From the NCBI GenBank assembly GCA_038043285.1, contig JBBTCJ010000001.1:1-62449 (forward strand): a stretch of DNA of 62,449 nt, given 5' to 3'. The translations under genes were made by a program, and so were the position numbers. This DNA comes from JBBTCJ01 sp038043285 (GTDB lineage: Bacteria; Planctomycetota; Phycisphaerae; UBA1845). Below the pieces are notes generated by a model. That model was not told where the DNA came from. It did no database searches and saw nothing but the letters and a program-made list of their open reading frames with translations. This document shows, piece by piece, positions 33,716 to 44,674 of this stretch (the first letter of the stretch is position 1; the number at the start of each line of letters is the position of its first letter).

Positions 33716-34746
33716 TTCCCAATCCCCTTGGCCAGCTTCTCTTTCAGGGAGGGGTTGGCGTAGACGTTGTCATCATTGAGGGGATTGTTGACGACATGAT
33801 CGTCGTTCTGCTCGAAGTCGCCGACGAGGGACGCGACGGCCACGGCGCCGGCGGCCGGTTCCATCGCCAACTTCGTGAGTTGGTCCTTGCCGTTGGGGCC
33901 CCAGGAGAAAACGACCGGTTGACCGCCGTTGAGACGGATCAGCTCGGTCGAGGCTTCATTCCACGCCTCATGGTTGGACGACTTGTGCTTCTCGGCGGCT
34001 TCCTTTGTCCAGTCCTGCTGGGACATATAGCTGAGCGGATTGCCCCAGTCGTCGACAATGAAGCGAATCTGAAGATCAGCCGGTCCCCACGCGGCGTTAG
34101 CGTCTCGGTTGAGAAACTGCGCCGGCTTGCCGTCTGCGGCGAGAATCCCCGGCGTGCGGCTGCGGTCGGGAATGCGGTCGAGCATGGAGCGCGAGGCGTC
34201 GCCCAGCGTCTCGATCGCCACGATCATAGCGGCCAAATCGCGGTGTTCCTTGGCGTCGTCGGCGCTCGCGTCGCGATAGAACCGTATGGCCTTGTACGGC
34301 AGCGACGGAGCGATCGACGCTTTGTTGGGCGCGAGGGATCCGGTCTTCGTCGCGCCGCCCGGCACGCCGGCGTCATTGGAGAACACCTCGAGTTCGTCGG
34401 GTGGATACAGCCCATAACGGTCCTTGTACCTCAGATTCCGCGTGATCGTGGGATTGGCCGTCTGTTCCCGCTGGAACTCCGCAAGGGCGTCCGAGACGAT
34501 TTGGAGGACCGCCTGGGTGTTGGTGACCTTCGACTTGTTGACCAGCGTCGAACTGGCGACCAGCACGGCGCTTAACAACACGACGATGATCGTCAGCACC
34601 ACGAGGATTTCGATCATGGTGATGGCGCGACGGAAATGGAATGAAGAATGGAGAATGGAGAATGAAGAACCGGCATCGGCTGGACGTCCCGGGGTATTCT
34701 TCATTCTACATTCTACATTCTTCATTCTGCATTTGCCGGTTTGCAT
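33712..34746 (-). CDS. Prepilin-type protein with repeat-derived leader
   Basis: A 344-residue prepilin-type protein. Signal RRAITMIEILVVLTIIVVLL (Ile replaces the usual Phe at +1) follows a 40-residue leader encoded by repeat 34634-34733. It has the pseudopilin helix (TQAVLQIVSDALAEFQRE) and a C-terminal region with FSWGPNGKDQLTK. The ATG at 34746 is the first in the open frame; internal ATGs in the repeat (MKNVE, MKNTP) are also possible starts. It is ATGA-coupled to the next gene. Confidence 0.83.
   Translation of the reverse strand: MQTGKCRMKNVECRMKNTPGRPADAGSSFSILHSSFHFRRAITMIEILVVLTIIVVLLSAVLVASSTLVNKSKVTNTQAVLQIVSDALAEFQREQTANPTITRNLRYKDRYGLYPPDELEVFSNDAGVPGGATKTGSLAPNKASIAPSLPYKAIRFYRDASADDAKEHRDLAAMIVAIETLGDASRSMLDRIPDRSRTPGILAADGKPAQFLNRDANAAWGPADLQIRFIVDDWGNPLSYMSQQDWTKEAAEKHKSSNHEAWNEASTELIRLNGGQPVVFSWGPNGKDQLTKLAMEPAAGAVAVASLVGDFEQNDDHVVNNPLNDDNVYANPSLKEKLAKGIGK
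34634..34733. repeat. Family B repeat with inverted arms in a prepilin leader
   Basis: An arm of GAATG(A/G)AG(A)-type units at 34634-34669 and an arm of CATTCT(A/T)-type units at 34695-34733 flank a 25-nt spacer. The two arms are inverted with respect to each other and together form most of the leader-coding sequence of gene 33712-34746. Confidence 0.75.
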
Positions 34747-34755
34747 TGGAGAGGG

Positions 34756-35805
34756 TCAATCCGCCGTCCGCTTCCAGTTGGTCACGTCGTCCTCGGTTCC
34801 ATAACGCCCGTCCGAACCGGCGCTGATGAGCAGGTAGCTGTCCTTGTTGATCGGTGCGGGGCGGGCCTTGGTTCCGGCGTCGATGATGAACCGCGCGAAG
34901 GTGTGCTTGTAATCGTTTTCATTGACGATCTTGTCGACGTCGTCGGTGGGTTCGGGCGATTTGGCGTCGGCGATTTCATGATAGAAGCCGTCGACCTTCC
35001 CCGCGCCGAAATCCAAACCGTCCGCCGCCCCGGCCATCCCGCCTTTGGTGCCGGTGACGATCCAGTTGTCCTCTTGCCGGAAGATTCCGGGCTTGTCCTT
35101 GCCGCCCCAGGTCATGCGCAAACCCGCGGCCGTCGCCCGGTAGTACAGGATCGGATGGTCCCATTGGTCGATGAACACCGGCTCGCTCTGCCCGACCTCC
35201 TGGGTCAAGGCGATGGGGTTCACGATCTTGGCTCCGTCGCCAAGCTGTTTCAACGACTGCATGCGTTCCTTGAGCTTGTCGCTGACGAAGCCGGCGCCGC
35301 CGCCGCCGTATCGCGGAAACTGTTCCTTGCCGGACGTCGGATCGATGTAATAAAGGCCGAAGGCGTTGCCCTCCTTCGCGTCGTGGGTGTCGTCCCACCA
35401 CTTTCCATTGCGGTTCAGATCACGAAACCCCGGCGTGCCCAGCCCGTCGGAACCCATCATCGCATACACCAGGAGCTGCGCTCCCGTGACCTTGATCTTG
35501 GGCTGCTGACCCGGCTTGCTCCGCTTGGGATTGGCCATCTCGTCGGAAGCCGTTTCGCTGTCCGTCGAAGAGGGAGGCAGTCCGCCGCCCAAGGCCTGCT
35601 CGCCGCGGTACATCTGGATGCCCGCGTCCAGGGCCGAAAACAGGCTCTGGGTGGCCGTCACCTTCGCCTGGGTTCGTACGTGGGAAAACGCGGGAAGCAG
35701 CGCCCCCAACAGAAGGGCGATGATGGCGATGACCACCAGCAGCTCGACCAGCGAGAAGCCGCGGCGGGGGCCATGGCGGACTGTCCTACGGGTTTTCGTG
35801 CTCAT
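34756..35805 (-). CDS. Prepilin-type protein, GspG-like with calcium-type C-terminus
   Basis: A 349-residue prepilin-type protein with short basic leader and signal RRGFSLVELLVVIAIIALLL. The C-terminal FARFIIDAG...SYLLISAGSDGRYGTEDD resembles the loop in which GspG-type pseudopilins bind calcium (S-x-G-x-D-G-x-x-G-x-x-D-D). ATG 35805 is chosen over a longer frame to 35886, which lacks leader character and overlaps the upstream gene. Its paralogue upstream (35868-37001) has the same C-terminal signature. Confidence 0.86.
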   Translation of the reverse strand: MSTKTRRTVRHGPRRGFSLVELLVVIAIIALLLGALLPAFSHVRTQAKVTATQSLFSALDAGIQMYRGEQALGGGLPPSSTDSETASDEMANPKRSKPGQQPKIKVTGAQLLVYAMMGSDGLGTPGFRDLNRNGKWWDDTHDAKEGNAFGLYYIDPTSGKEQFPRYGGGGAGFVSDKLKERMQSLKQLGDGAKIVNPIALTQEVGQSEPVFIDQWDHPILYYRATAAGLRMTWGGKDKPGIFRQEDNWIVTGTKGGMAGAADGLDFGAGKVDGFYHEIADAKSPEPTDDVDKIVNENDYKHTFARFIIDAGTKARPAPINKDSYLLISAGSDGRYGTEDDVTNWKRTAD

Positions 35806-35867
35806 GGGGTTCTCGTGATGGAACAAGGGTCTGTCGGGTCTCAACGAGGGCTGGGGGTTGGCGCCGC

Positions 35868-37001
35868 TCACGGCGGGTTCTCCCATGCGGGCAGATTGGA
35901 CACGTCGTCGTTGTCTCCGTACAAGCCGTCGACACCCGCGCTGATCAGAAGAAAACTGTCCGCGTTGACTGGTCGAAGCGGGGAGTTCTCCGGAGGCGAT
36001 GCACCCTCATAGTTGGCATACAACTTGCGATCGACGATGTATCGTGCAAAGGTATGCCGCACCAGCACGTTGTTGATCTCGGCCTCCGGATCCACAAGTT
36101 TTGCGGCGGTCAACTCAGCCCCGGAAACCGCAAGCCTGTGCCCGCCGGCACCGGTACCGAAGTCCCAACCGTTGGTGGCGCCGGTCGCGGTGTCGGTGAC
36201 CTTATCGCCCGTGAACCCGACATTGTCCTGGTGGAAGTAGTAGGGCACACCGTCTTTTTGCGATCCACCCGAATAATCGGCGGCCTCCTTGCGTTTGTCC
36301 TCCAACATGTTGGTTGGTTTTCCATGGGTGTTGGCGACGTAATACAGGATCGGTTGATCGAAGGCGTCAACGATGACCGGCAGGTTCTTGGTGGCGTCCC
36401 AATCGGGGAAGAACTCGCTGAGGTTCTCCGGTCGGCGTCCCGGCAAGCTGGCTGTTTTCAGCATCCGCATGTTGCCCGGGTCAATATACAACGGCGCTCG
36501 CTCAATCCTGGTTCCATCGGCCAACGGATCGGGCGTGTACCATTTCTCTGGCAGCTTCCGCAGGTTGCTCTTTTCCGGGACGTTCTTGCGCGAGACGTAC
36601 CCCTGCAGATCCGTTCCGATCAGCATGGCCGGCAGCCAGTGCGCGCCATAGACCACCGGATTGCCCTGGACAAACGGGAACTGACCGAGGTGGGGCTTGT
36701 GCGGGTTGTTCATTCCCGGAATGGGTGGGTGGGAAAACGACGGCGGATATCCGTTGGTCTGGGCGAAATCCGACCCCTGCTCGTTTTTGAACATCTCCAA
36801 GCCGACCTTGATCGAGTCGATGGCCTTGGAAGTCGTCAATTTCTTGGCCGCGTTGCGAGCGCTTCCCAGCGACGGGATGAGAATCGCAATCAGCAGAGAG
36901 ATGATGAAGATGACCGTCAGCAATTCGACGAGCGAGAACGCCGGCCGCGTTCGCGAATGCGGAATGTTGAATGCGGAATGCTGAATCTGACGCTTCTCCA
37001 T
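35868..37001 (-). CDS. Prepilin-type protein, GspG-like with calcium-type C-terminus
   Basis: A 377-residue prepilin-type protein, signal RPAFSLVELLTVIFIISLLI, whose leader (MEKRQIQHSAFNIPHSRT) is encoded by the 3' part of repeat 36954-37134. ATG 37001 has CGGAG upstream and is preferred; the open frame continues to 37142 through more repeat. The C-terminal SFLLISAGVDGLYGDNDD is the same calcium-type loop as in the next gene. It is the first pseudopilin after pilC, and closely related in layout to gene 34756, so the two are probably duplicates. Confidence 0.86.
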   Translation of the reverse strand: MEKRQIQHSAFNIPHSRTRPAFSLVELLTVIFIISLLIAILIPSLGSARNAAKKLTTSKAIDSIKVGLEMFKNEQGSDFAQTNGYPPSFSHPPIPGMNNPHKPHLGQFPFVQGNPVVYGAHWLPAMLIGTDLQGYVSRKNVPEKSNLRKLPEKWYTPDPLADGTRIERAPLYIDPGNMRMLKTASLPGRRPENLSEFFPDWDATKNLPVIVDAFDQPILYYVANTHGKPTNMLEDKRKEAADYSGGSQKDGVPYYFHQDNVGFTGDKVTDTATGATNGWDFGTGAGGHRLAVSGAELTAAKLVDPEAEINNVLVRHTFARYIVDRKLYANYEGASPPENSPLRPVNADSFLLISAGVDGLYGDNDDVSNLPAWENPP

Positions 37002-37134
37002 ATGTTGACTCCGTTTCATTCCGAAATCAGCCTTCCGCTGTCCGTCTTCACGACTCAGCATCGCCCCTGGCCGCTCCCTCACGGTCGCGGTACGGATTGG
37101 CATTCCGCCGTCCGCATTCCGCATTCCGCATTCC
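36954..37134. repeat. Nested repeat: family B arms around a family A half-copy
   Basis: GAATGCGGAATG-type units (36954-36986) and inverted CATTCCGC-type units (37101-37134) bracket a segment with the family A core at 37071-37095. Family A may have inserted into a family B copy, or the two may have spread as one composite. The left arm lies in the leader-coding part of gene 35868-37001; the rest lies upstream. Confidence 0.75.
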
Positions 37135-37148
37135 TTCGCCAAGTCCCG

Positions 37149-38393
37149 CTACCCTGAAACCGATTGGATCAACTGCACCAGCGGCATGAACAAGGCGATG
37201 ACGATGAAGCCGACCATGCCTCCCAGGACCACGACCATCACCGGCTCCAGGAGCGACACCAGGCTGGCCACCGCGACGTCCAGTTCTTCCTCGTAGTTGT
37301 CCGCGATTTTCAGCAGCATTTTGTCCAGCTCGCCGGTTTCCTCGCCCACGTCGATCATGTTGGTCACCAGACCGTCGACGACCTTGGAGGAGCGCAGCGG
37401 GGCGGCAAAGGCCTCGCCCTCGCGGATCGAGTCGTGGACCTTGTCCAGAGCCTTGGCGTAAACCTCGTTGCCGGAGGTCTCGCGGGTGATCTTGATGGCC
37501 TCGAGGATGGGCACTCCGGCGTTGATCAGCGTGCCCAGGGTTCGCGTGAAGCGCGCCACGGAGCTTTTTTGGAGCATGTTGCCGAGAATCGGCGTCTTCA
37601 GGCTGACAAGGTCGACGGCAAACCGTCCCCCCTTGGATGATCGGATCAGTTTGAAAAGCCCCATGGCGATGAACGGACCGAAAATGAGCACCATCCAGCC
37701 GGGCGGCGTACCGTCGACGATCCAGTCCGACGCGTTGAGCAAGATCATCGTCACCCCAGGCAGCGTGACCTTGAAGTCCATGAAGATTTCGCGGAACTTC
37801 GGGATGACGAAGATCATGATGCCGATGACGATGCCGCCGGCGAACGTGACGACGACGGCGGGGTAGATCATGGCCCCGACGACCTTCCGTTTGAGCTTCT
37901 CCGCCTTCTCCATGAACTCGGCCAACCGCTGCAAGATCACGTCGAGCACGCCGCCCGCTTCCCCGGCGGCCACCATGTTGACGTATAAGCGGTTGAAGGC
38001 TCGGGGATTTCGCCCGCAAGCCTCCGAGAGCGTCGATCCGCCCTCGATGTCCTCGGTCATGCCGCGCAGGGTGTTCTTCATGAGTCCGGGTCTTTGCTGC
38101 TCTTCGAGAATCTGCAGGCTGCGCAGGATCGGCAAGCCGGCGTCCTGGAGCGTAGAGAGCTGGCGCGTGATCTGCGTGATCTGCTTTCCCTTGACCCGCC
38201 CGAACGAGAACCTGCTCTTCTTCTTGCCCGGACCCGCGGCCCTGGCCTTCGTCCCGCCCTTCTCCCGCAGGCGCGTGGGGAAGTAGCCCAGATTGCGAAT
38301 CTTGGAAAGGGCGTCTTCGGTCGAGAGGGCTTCGATCTCGTCCTTGACCTCCTGACCGGCCTGGTTCATCGCCTCATACGAATAGGTGGGCAT
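37149..38393 (-). CDS. pilC: Type IV pilus/type II secretion platform protein
   Basis: A 414-residue polytopic protein with two GspF domains (about 75-200, RQLSTLQDAGLPILRSLQIL; about 280-400, FTRTLGTLINAGVPILEAIK). Membrane helices at about 180-200, 225-255 and 385-410. A lysine-rich linker (KKKSRFSFGRVKG) precedes the first domain, as in many PilC proteins. It lies between the second PilB-like ATPase gene and the pseudopilins of the second cluster and would be their assembly platform. Confidence 0.95.
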   Translation of the reverse strand: MPTYSYEAMNQAGQEVKDEIEALSTEDALSKIRNLGYFPTRLREKGGTKARAAGPGKKKSRFSFGRVKGKQITQITRQLSTLQDAGLPILRSLQILEEQQRPGLMKNTLRGMTEDIEGGSTLSEACGRNPRAFNRLYVNMVAAGEAGGVLDVILQRLAEFMEKAEKLKRKVVGAMIYPAVVVTFAGGIVIGIMIFVIPKFREIFMDFKVTLPGVTMILLNASDWIVDGTPPGWMVLIFGPFIAMGLFKLIRSSKGGRFAVDLVSLKTPILGNMLQKSSVARFTRTLGTLINAGVPILEAIKITRETSGNEVYAKALDKVHDSIREGEAFAAPLRSSKVVDGLVTNMIDVGEETGELDKMLLKIADNYEEELDVAVASLVSLLEPVMVVVLGGMVGFIVIALFMPLVQLIQSVSG

Positions 38394-38492
38394 GATTCAA
38401 TCTCGTCATTTGCCGCCAGGGCGTTTCGCCGAAGTCGTCAACGGCCCGCGTCCAAGCCGGTTTCGGGCATCGGATTCTGGTTCCTGGTGCGC

Positions 38493-40316
38493 CTACTCGT
38501 CGATGATCGTTTCGCGCACCACCTCGTCGAGCGAGGTGACGCCGTCGTAGATCGCCAGCAATCCGGACTCGCGGAGCGTACGCATGCCGCGCTTGGTGGC
38601 CTCGCGGCGCAACACGGCGGTTGACGCCCGCCGCATGATCAACTCACGCAACTGGTCGTCGAAAACCATCATCTCAAAAATTCCCAGCCGCCCGCGATAC
38701 CCGGTGTTGTTGCAGTAGTCGCACCCCTTGCCATAGAAGAACGTTTGGTCCCCTACGTCCTCAGGCCGAAGCGCCAACTCCATCAACTGCTCTTCCGTCG
38801 GCCGATATTCCGCCTTGCAATTCACGCAGATCCGCCGAACCAGACGCTGAGCGACGATGGCCTCCAGGGTCGCCGTGATCAAGAACGGTTCCATCCCCAG
38901 ATCGAGCAGACGCGCAATCGCCGACGGGGCGTCGTTCGTATGCAGCGTCGAGAAGACCAGGTGTCCCGTCAACGCCGCCTGAACGCTGATCTGAGCGGTT
39001 TCCAGGTCGCGGATCTCGCCCACCAGGATCACGTCGGGGTCTTGTCGGAGGAAGGACCGCAGGGCGCGGGCAAACGTAAGCCCCACGTCCGGGCGCACCT
39101 GCGTCTGGACCAACCCGTCGATGTCGTATTCGACCGGATCTTCGGCTGTAAGAATCTTGATGTCCGGCGAGTTCAACTCCTGCAAAGCCGCGTACAACGT
39201 CGTCGTCTTCCCCGACCCGGTCGGACCCGTGTTGATGATGATCCCGTTGGGTTTGTGCATCAGCTGGCGAAGAATGTTCAGCTCGTCGTCCCGCAACCCG
39301 ACCTTGTTGAGGTTGAGCTGAACGTTGGATCGGTCCAGCACGCGGAGCACGACGCTTTCGCCGAACATCGTGGGCAGCACCGCCACGCGGAGGTCGATGG
39401 GCATGCCCCGGAGTTGCAGTTCGATGCGCCCGTCCTGCGGGAGCCGGCGCTCGGCGATGTCCAGGTTGGCCATGACCTTAATACGCGAGGAGATCGCCAA
39501 GGCCACGTATCGCGGCGGCGGAACCATCTCGTAAAGGATGCCGTCGATGCGGTAGCGCATCTTGAACTCGTCTTCAAACGGCTCGAAGTGGATGTCGCTC
39601 GCCTTGTCCTTGATCGCCTGAAGGAGCACGAGGTTGAGCAGTTTCTTGACCGGGTTGGACTCGGCCATCTCCTTGATTTCAGCCAAGTCGATGCTGTCGC
39701 CGCGGCCCTGGAACTTGGCGAGGTCTTCGTCGTCGGTGAGTTCGTCGATCAAGTTGGTGATCGACTCGGCCTTGCTATCCGGGTAGTAGCGGCTGAGCGC
39801 GTTTTGCAGCTCCACCGGCCCGGCTAGGAATGCCCTGATGTTGTAGCCCAGCAGCGTCTTGAGGTCGTCGGTAGCCAGGAAGTTGTCGGGGTTGTCCAGC
39901 GCCAGCGAGAGCACCCGCTGCTCTTTGTTCAGTTCGAAGGGAACCGCCCGATAGGTGGTGGCCATCTGAGCGGACATCAACGCGAGAACCTCCGCCGGTA
40001 TGTCGAGCTTGGTCAGGTCGACCATGCTCATGCCGTTCTGTGAGGCCAGCGCGATACTGAGGTCTTCCTGGGTGATGTACCCAAGCTCGACGAGGATCTT
40101 GCCCAGCGGGCCGCGTTTGGACTTCTGGATGTCCAGGGCCTCGTCGACCTGGGTCCGGCGGAGCTTCCCCATTTTCATGAGGATGCGGCCAAGCTGCCGG
40201 CCGCGGAGCTGCTCCACCGGCGGGAGCTTAGCCTTCTTCGCCGCGGCCGCCGCAACGGCAAGTCCGGGCGCAGGCCGCGCCGCCGAGCCGGCATTGTTGT
40301 TCGTGGCTTCGCTCAT
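38493..40316 (-). CDS. Type IV pilus/type II secretion ATPase (PilB/GspE-like), second copy
   Basis: A 607-residue motor ATPase. After an Ala/Lys-rich N-terminal tail it has an MshEN domain (about 40-175), the linker region and the ATPase core with Walker A GPTGSGKTTTL near residue 364, LSTLHTND-type histidine box (STLHTNDAPSA) and zinc cysteines CVNC...CDYC near 500-530. Its ATG overlaps the pilT stop by 4 nt. It belongs to the same operon as PilT and PilC and is paralogous to the ATPases at 9329 and 41514. Confidence 0.93.
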   Translation of the reverse strand: MSEATNNNAGSAARPAPGLAVAAAAAKKAKLPPVEQLRGRQLGRILMKMGKLRRTQVDEALDIQKSKRGPLGKILVELGYITQEDLSIALASQNGMSMVDLTKLDIPAEVLALMSAQMATTYRAVPFELNKEQRVLSLALDNPDNFLATDDLKTLLGYNIRAFLAGPVELQNALSRYYPDSKAESITNLIDELTDDEDLAKFQGRGDSIDLAEIKEMAESNPVKKLLNLVLLQAIKDKASDIHFEPFEDEFKMRYRIDGILYEMVPPPRYVALAISSRIKVMANLDIAERRLPQDGRIELQLRGMPIDLRVAVLPTMFGESVVLRVLDRSNVQLNLNKVGLRDDELNILRQLMHKPNGIIINTGPTGSGKTTTLYAALQELNSPDIKILTAEDPVEYDIDGLVQTQVRPDVGLTFARALRSFLRQDPDVILVGEIRDLETAQISVQAALTGHLVFSTLHTNDAPSAIARLLDLGMEPFLITATLEAIVAQRLVRRICVNCKAEYRPTEEQLMELALRPEDVGDQTFFYGKGCDYCNNTGYRGRLGIFEMMVFDDQLRELIMRRASTAVLRREATKRGMRTLRESGLLAIYDGVTSLDEVVRETIIDE

Positions 40317-41446
40317 GACGTCCGCAGCACCACTCGGTTCTCGTCTTCCTTGCCCTCGACGCTGCCGGGATCCATCCCGCGGCGGTGAGCGTCGATCTTA
40401 TCCTGCATGACCCCGGGATTGCGCGAGCGGTCTACTGTGTCTTCCGCGTTGACCAACCCCTGTGAATAGAGGGTCCAGAGGTGTTCGTCGAGCAACTGCA
40501 TGCCGAATTTCTTTCCGGTTTGAATGGCCGAGTCGAGTCGGTACGTCTTGTTCTCGCGAATGAGGTTGGCGATCGCCGGCGTGGTCACCATGAACTCGTA
40601 GGCCGCCACCATGCTCTTGGGAATCTTGGGCAACAGCACCTGCGACAGCGTGGCGATCAAGTTGGTGGAAAGCTGAACGCGAATCTGCTCCTGTTGCTCG
40701 TGCGGGAAAGCGTCCACGATACGGTTGATCGTTCCCTGGCACCCGGTGGTGTGCAGCGTGGCGAACACCAGGTGGCCGGTCTCTGCGGCGCGAATGGCCG
40801 CCCCGATGGTTTCCAGGTCGCGAAGCTCGCCGACCAGGATGACGTCCGGATCCATTCGCAGCACGCGGCGCAGCGCCTCCGCGAAACTTCCCACGTCGTT
40901 GCCGATCTCGCGCTGGTTGATGAGCGACTTCTTATGGTTGTGGTAATACTCGATCGGATCCTCCATGGTCACGATGTGCCGATCCAGGTTTGCGTTCACG
41001 TAGTCCAGCATCGTCGCCAGCGTCGTCGTCTTTCCTGATCCGGTCGGACCGGTGACCAGGAACAGCCCGCGCGGGCGGCGACACAACGCCCGGCAGATAT
41101 CCGGCAGGCCGATCTGCTCGAACGTCAGCATCTTGGACGGGATCAATCGCAGCACCAGGGCCACGTTGCTCTTCTGCTTGAACACCGACACGCGGAAACG
41201 ACCCTGATCGCCGAACGCGAACGCGTAGTCCGTCCCACCCTCCTCCTGCAACTCTTGCTGGTTTCGTTCCGGCGTGATGGACTTCATCAACGCCACCGTG
41301 TCCTCCGGTGCCAGAACCTTGGTTTCCAGCGAACGCAGGTGACCGTGGATGCGGATCACCGGGGGACGCCCGACCGTCAGGTGCAGGTCCGATGCCCCCT
41401 GCTTGACCACCGTTTCCAAGAGTCGATCAATATGAATCGTTGCCAT
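40313..41446 (-). CDS. pilT: Pilus retraction ATPase (PilT)
   Basis: A 377-residue ATPase of the PilT subgroup: short PAS-like N-terminal domain, Walker A GPTGSGKTTTL at about 134, the AIRAAETGHLVFATLHT segment that distinguishes PilT from PilB (A-E-T-G-H), and a C-terminal LL-x-E-x-like helix. PilT drives pilus disassembly. ATG 41446 starts MATIHIDRLLETVVKQGASD, the family N-terminus; longer frames are Arg/Ser-rich and not believed. The C-terminal extension of about 25 residues (RRGMDPGSVEGKEDEN) is typical of variable tails. Confidence 0.95.
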   Translation of the reverse strand: MATIHIDRLLETVVKQGASDLHLTVGRPPVIRIHGHLRSLETKVLAPEDTVALMKSITPERNQQELQEEGGTDYAFAFGDQGRFRVSVFKQKSNVALVLRLIPSKMLTFEQIGLPDICRALCRRPRGLFLVTGPTGSGKTTTLATMLDYVNANLDRHIVTMEDPIEYYHNHKKSLINQREIGNDVGSFAEALRRVLRMDPDVILVGELRDLETIGAAIRAAETGHLVFATLHTTGCQGTINRIVDAFPHEQQEQIRVQLSTNLIATLSQVLLPKIPKSMVAAYEFMVTTPAIANLIRENKTYRLDSAIQTGKKFGMQLLDEHLWTLYSQGLVNAEDTVDRSRNPGVMQDKIDAHRRGMDPGSVEGKEDENRVVLRTS

Positions 41447-41513
41447 GTACGACGTTCCTCTGCTCGACCGCGAGCCTCCGTCCCTTGCCCAAGACCGTTC
41501 GTCCGATCGGCCC

Positions 41514-43226
<1,713 letters not shown>

Positions 43227-43475
43227 CGAACCCTTCAGCAGCACAAGCCGGGATAAAGCTGGTCGGGCGGCGCGGTTGCGGTACCCGGTCCCTGTCTGCG
43301 GCAGCCACAGACAAGTCTCAATGGGCATACCCGCGACGGATTGTAGTGATCCCTTTCGCCCAGTTCAACTGGGACGAAGGGGCGGAGTGGACGCATCGCG
43401 GGTCGGCGGCGACGATGCCGCAGAGGCCCGCGTCGGTTGCCTTGCACGGCAACGCGGCGGGAAGGGGCATCGGAG

Positions 43476-44195
43476 GTGTTGTTGCGACTCCCTCTGCCCA
43501 TTCATGGTTGGAAAGTCTCGCCCAATCAAGCGCGGGCGATTCAGGCGGACTTGGCGGACCGCGTTCTGCGCCGTGGTCGAGCTGGAACGGTCCGCCTCGT
43601 GGCGGGCTTGGACTGCGGCTTCCGGGATGCCGGACGGCTCTGCGTCGGGGGAGTGGTTCTTTGGGACGTGCAGGCTGGTCGGGCGGTCGAACATCACCTT
43701 GTCGCCCGCAAGGTGCGGTTTCCATACCTTCCCGGGCTGCTTTCCTTTCGGGAGGCGCCGACGCTGCTTTCGGCGCTTCGACGGCTTCGGGAAGCGCCGG
43801 ACCTGTTAATGTGTGACGGGCAGGGTTACGCACACCCCAGACGCTTCGGGCTGGCGTGTCATCTGGGCGTGTGGATGGGCCTGCCGGCGATTGGATGTGC
43901 CAAGAGCATTCTCGTTGGCAAGCATGGTCCGCTTCGGGCCTGGCGGGGGGAGCGTGTGCCGTTGCGACATGACGGCGAGATTGTTGGGATGGCCCTTCGC
44001 ACGCGGGACGGAGTCAAGCCGGTCTACGTCAGCGTCGGGCACAAGGTGTCGCTGTCGGAGGCTGTCAAGGTCGTGTTGGCGTGTTTCGGCGGGTTCCGGT
44101 TGCCGGAGCCGACGCGCCGCGCGGACCGCCTGGTCGCCTCATTTGAGACCACCGCCCGCGCCGCGTCAGCGTCGCGCGGCGTCCAGCCAGAGTGA
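43476..44195 (+). CDS. nfi: Endonuclease V
   Basis: A 239-residue repair nuclease that nicks DNA (or inosine RNA) one base 3' to deaminated adenine. Metal-binding acids are visible at D46 (AGLDCGF), E93 (SFREAP) and D114 (CDGQG), with the PYxPG wedge FPYLPGLL and AHPRRFGLACHLG. The GTG at 43476 has GAAGGGG 8 nt upstream; a TTG at 43437 is an alternative. It is in the same direction as, and 67 nt before, rnpA. Confidence 0.93.
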   Translation: MLLRLPLPIHGWKVSPNQARAIQADLADRVLRRGRAGTVRLVAGLDCGFRDAGRLCVGGVVLWDVQAGRAVEHHLVARKVRFPYLPGLLSFREAPTLLSALRRLREAPDLLMCDGQGYAHPRRFGLACHLGVWMGLPAIGCAKSILVGKHGPLRAWRGERVPLRHDGEIVGMALRTRDGVKPVYVSVGHKVSLSEAVKVVLACFGGFRLPEPTRRADRLVASFETTARAASASRGVQPE

Positions 44196-44262
44196 GTTCC
44201 GCAGCCCGGCTCCCCCGGATTACGAGAAAGCACTGAAATGGGGCCTGTACACGCGAGGTAGC

Positions 44263-44652
44263 GTGGTTCCTGGGATTGACCCTGTGTCGCCAGCCGTTCC
44301 TCACAACCAGCGTTTTCGTCGCCGGGAGCACTTGCGGCTTGAGCGCGATTTTCACCGCATTCTCGCAAACAAGCGTAGCGCGGCGGACGCGGTGCTTGTG
44401 GTGCACGTTGCTCCGAACGGCCTCGCTTGGTGTCGGCTTGGGGTCAGCGTGAGCCGGCGGATCGGGCCCGCAGTTCACCGAAACCGAGTTCGCCGGCGAG
44501 TACGGGAGACCTTCCGCCGAAACAAGGCGCTTTGGCGGGTCGGCTTCGATATCCTTTGCGTGGGCAGGGGCGGCAGCGCGGATCGAACCGCCGACGTGCC
44601 CGGATCATTCCTAAAATTGATGGCCAAGCTGCTTGCCGTAGCGCGGGCGTAG
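44263..44652 (+). CDS. rnpA: Ribonuclease P protein component
   Basis: A 129-residue basic protein that joins RNase P RNA in 5' maturation of tRNA. The family core is clear: FRRREHLRLERDFHRIL, then LGVSVSRRIGPAVHRNRVRRRVRETFR with the RNR motif. GTG 44263 is preceded by GAGGTAGC; an alternative GTG is at 44284. Unusually, rpmH is not upstream; the neighbours are endonuclease V and a convergent lipoprotein. Confidence 0.9.
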   Translation: MVPGIDPVSPAVPHNQRFRRREHLRLERDFHRILANKRSAADAVLVVHVAPNGLAWCRLGVSVSRRIGPAVHRNRVRRRVRETFRRNKALWRVGFDILCVGRGGSADRTADVPGSFLKLMAKLLAVARA

Positions 44653-44674
44653 GAGCGATCCTGAGACGGTGATG

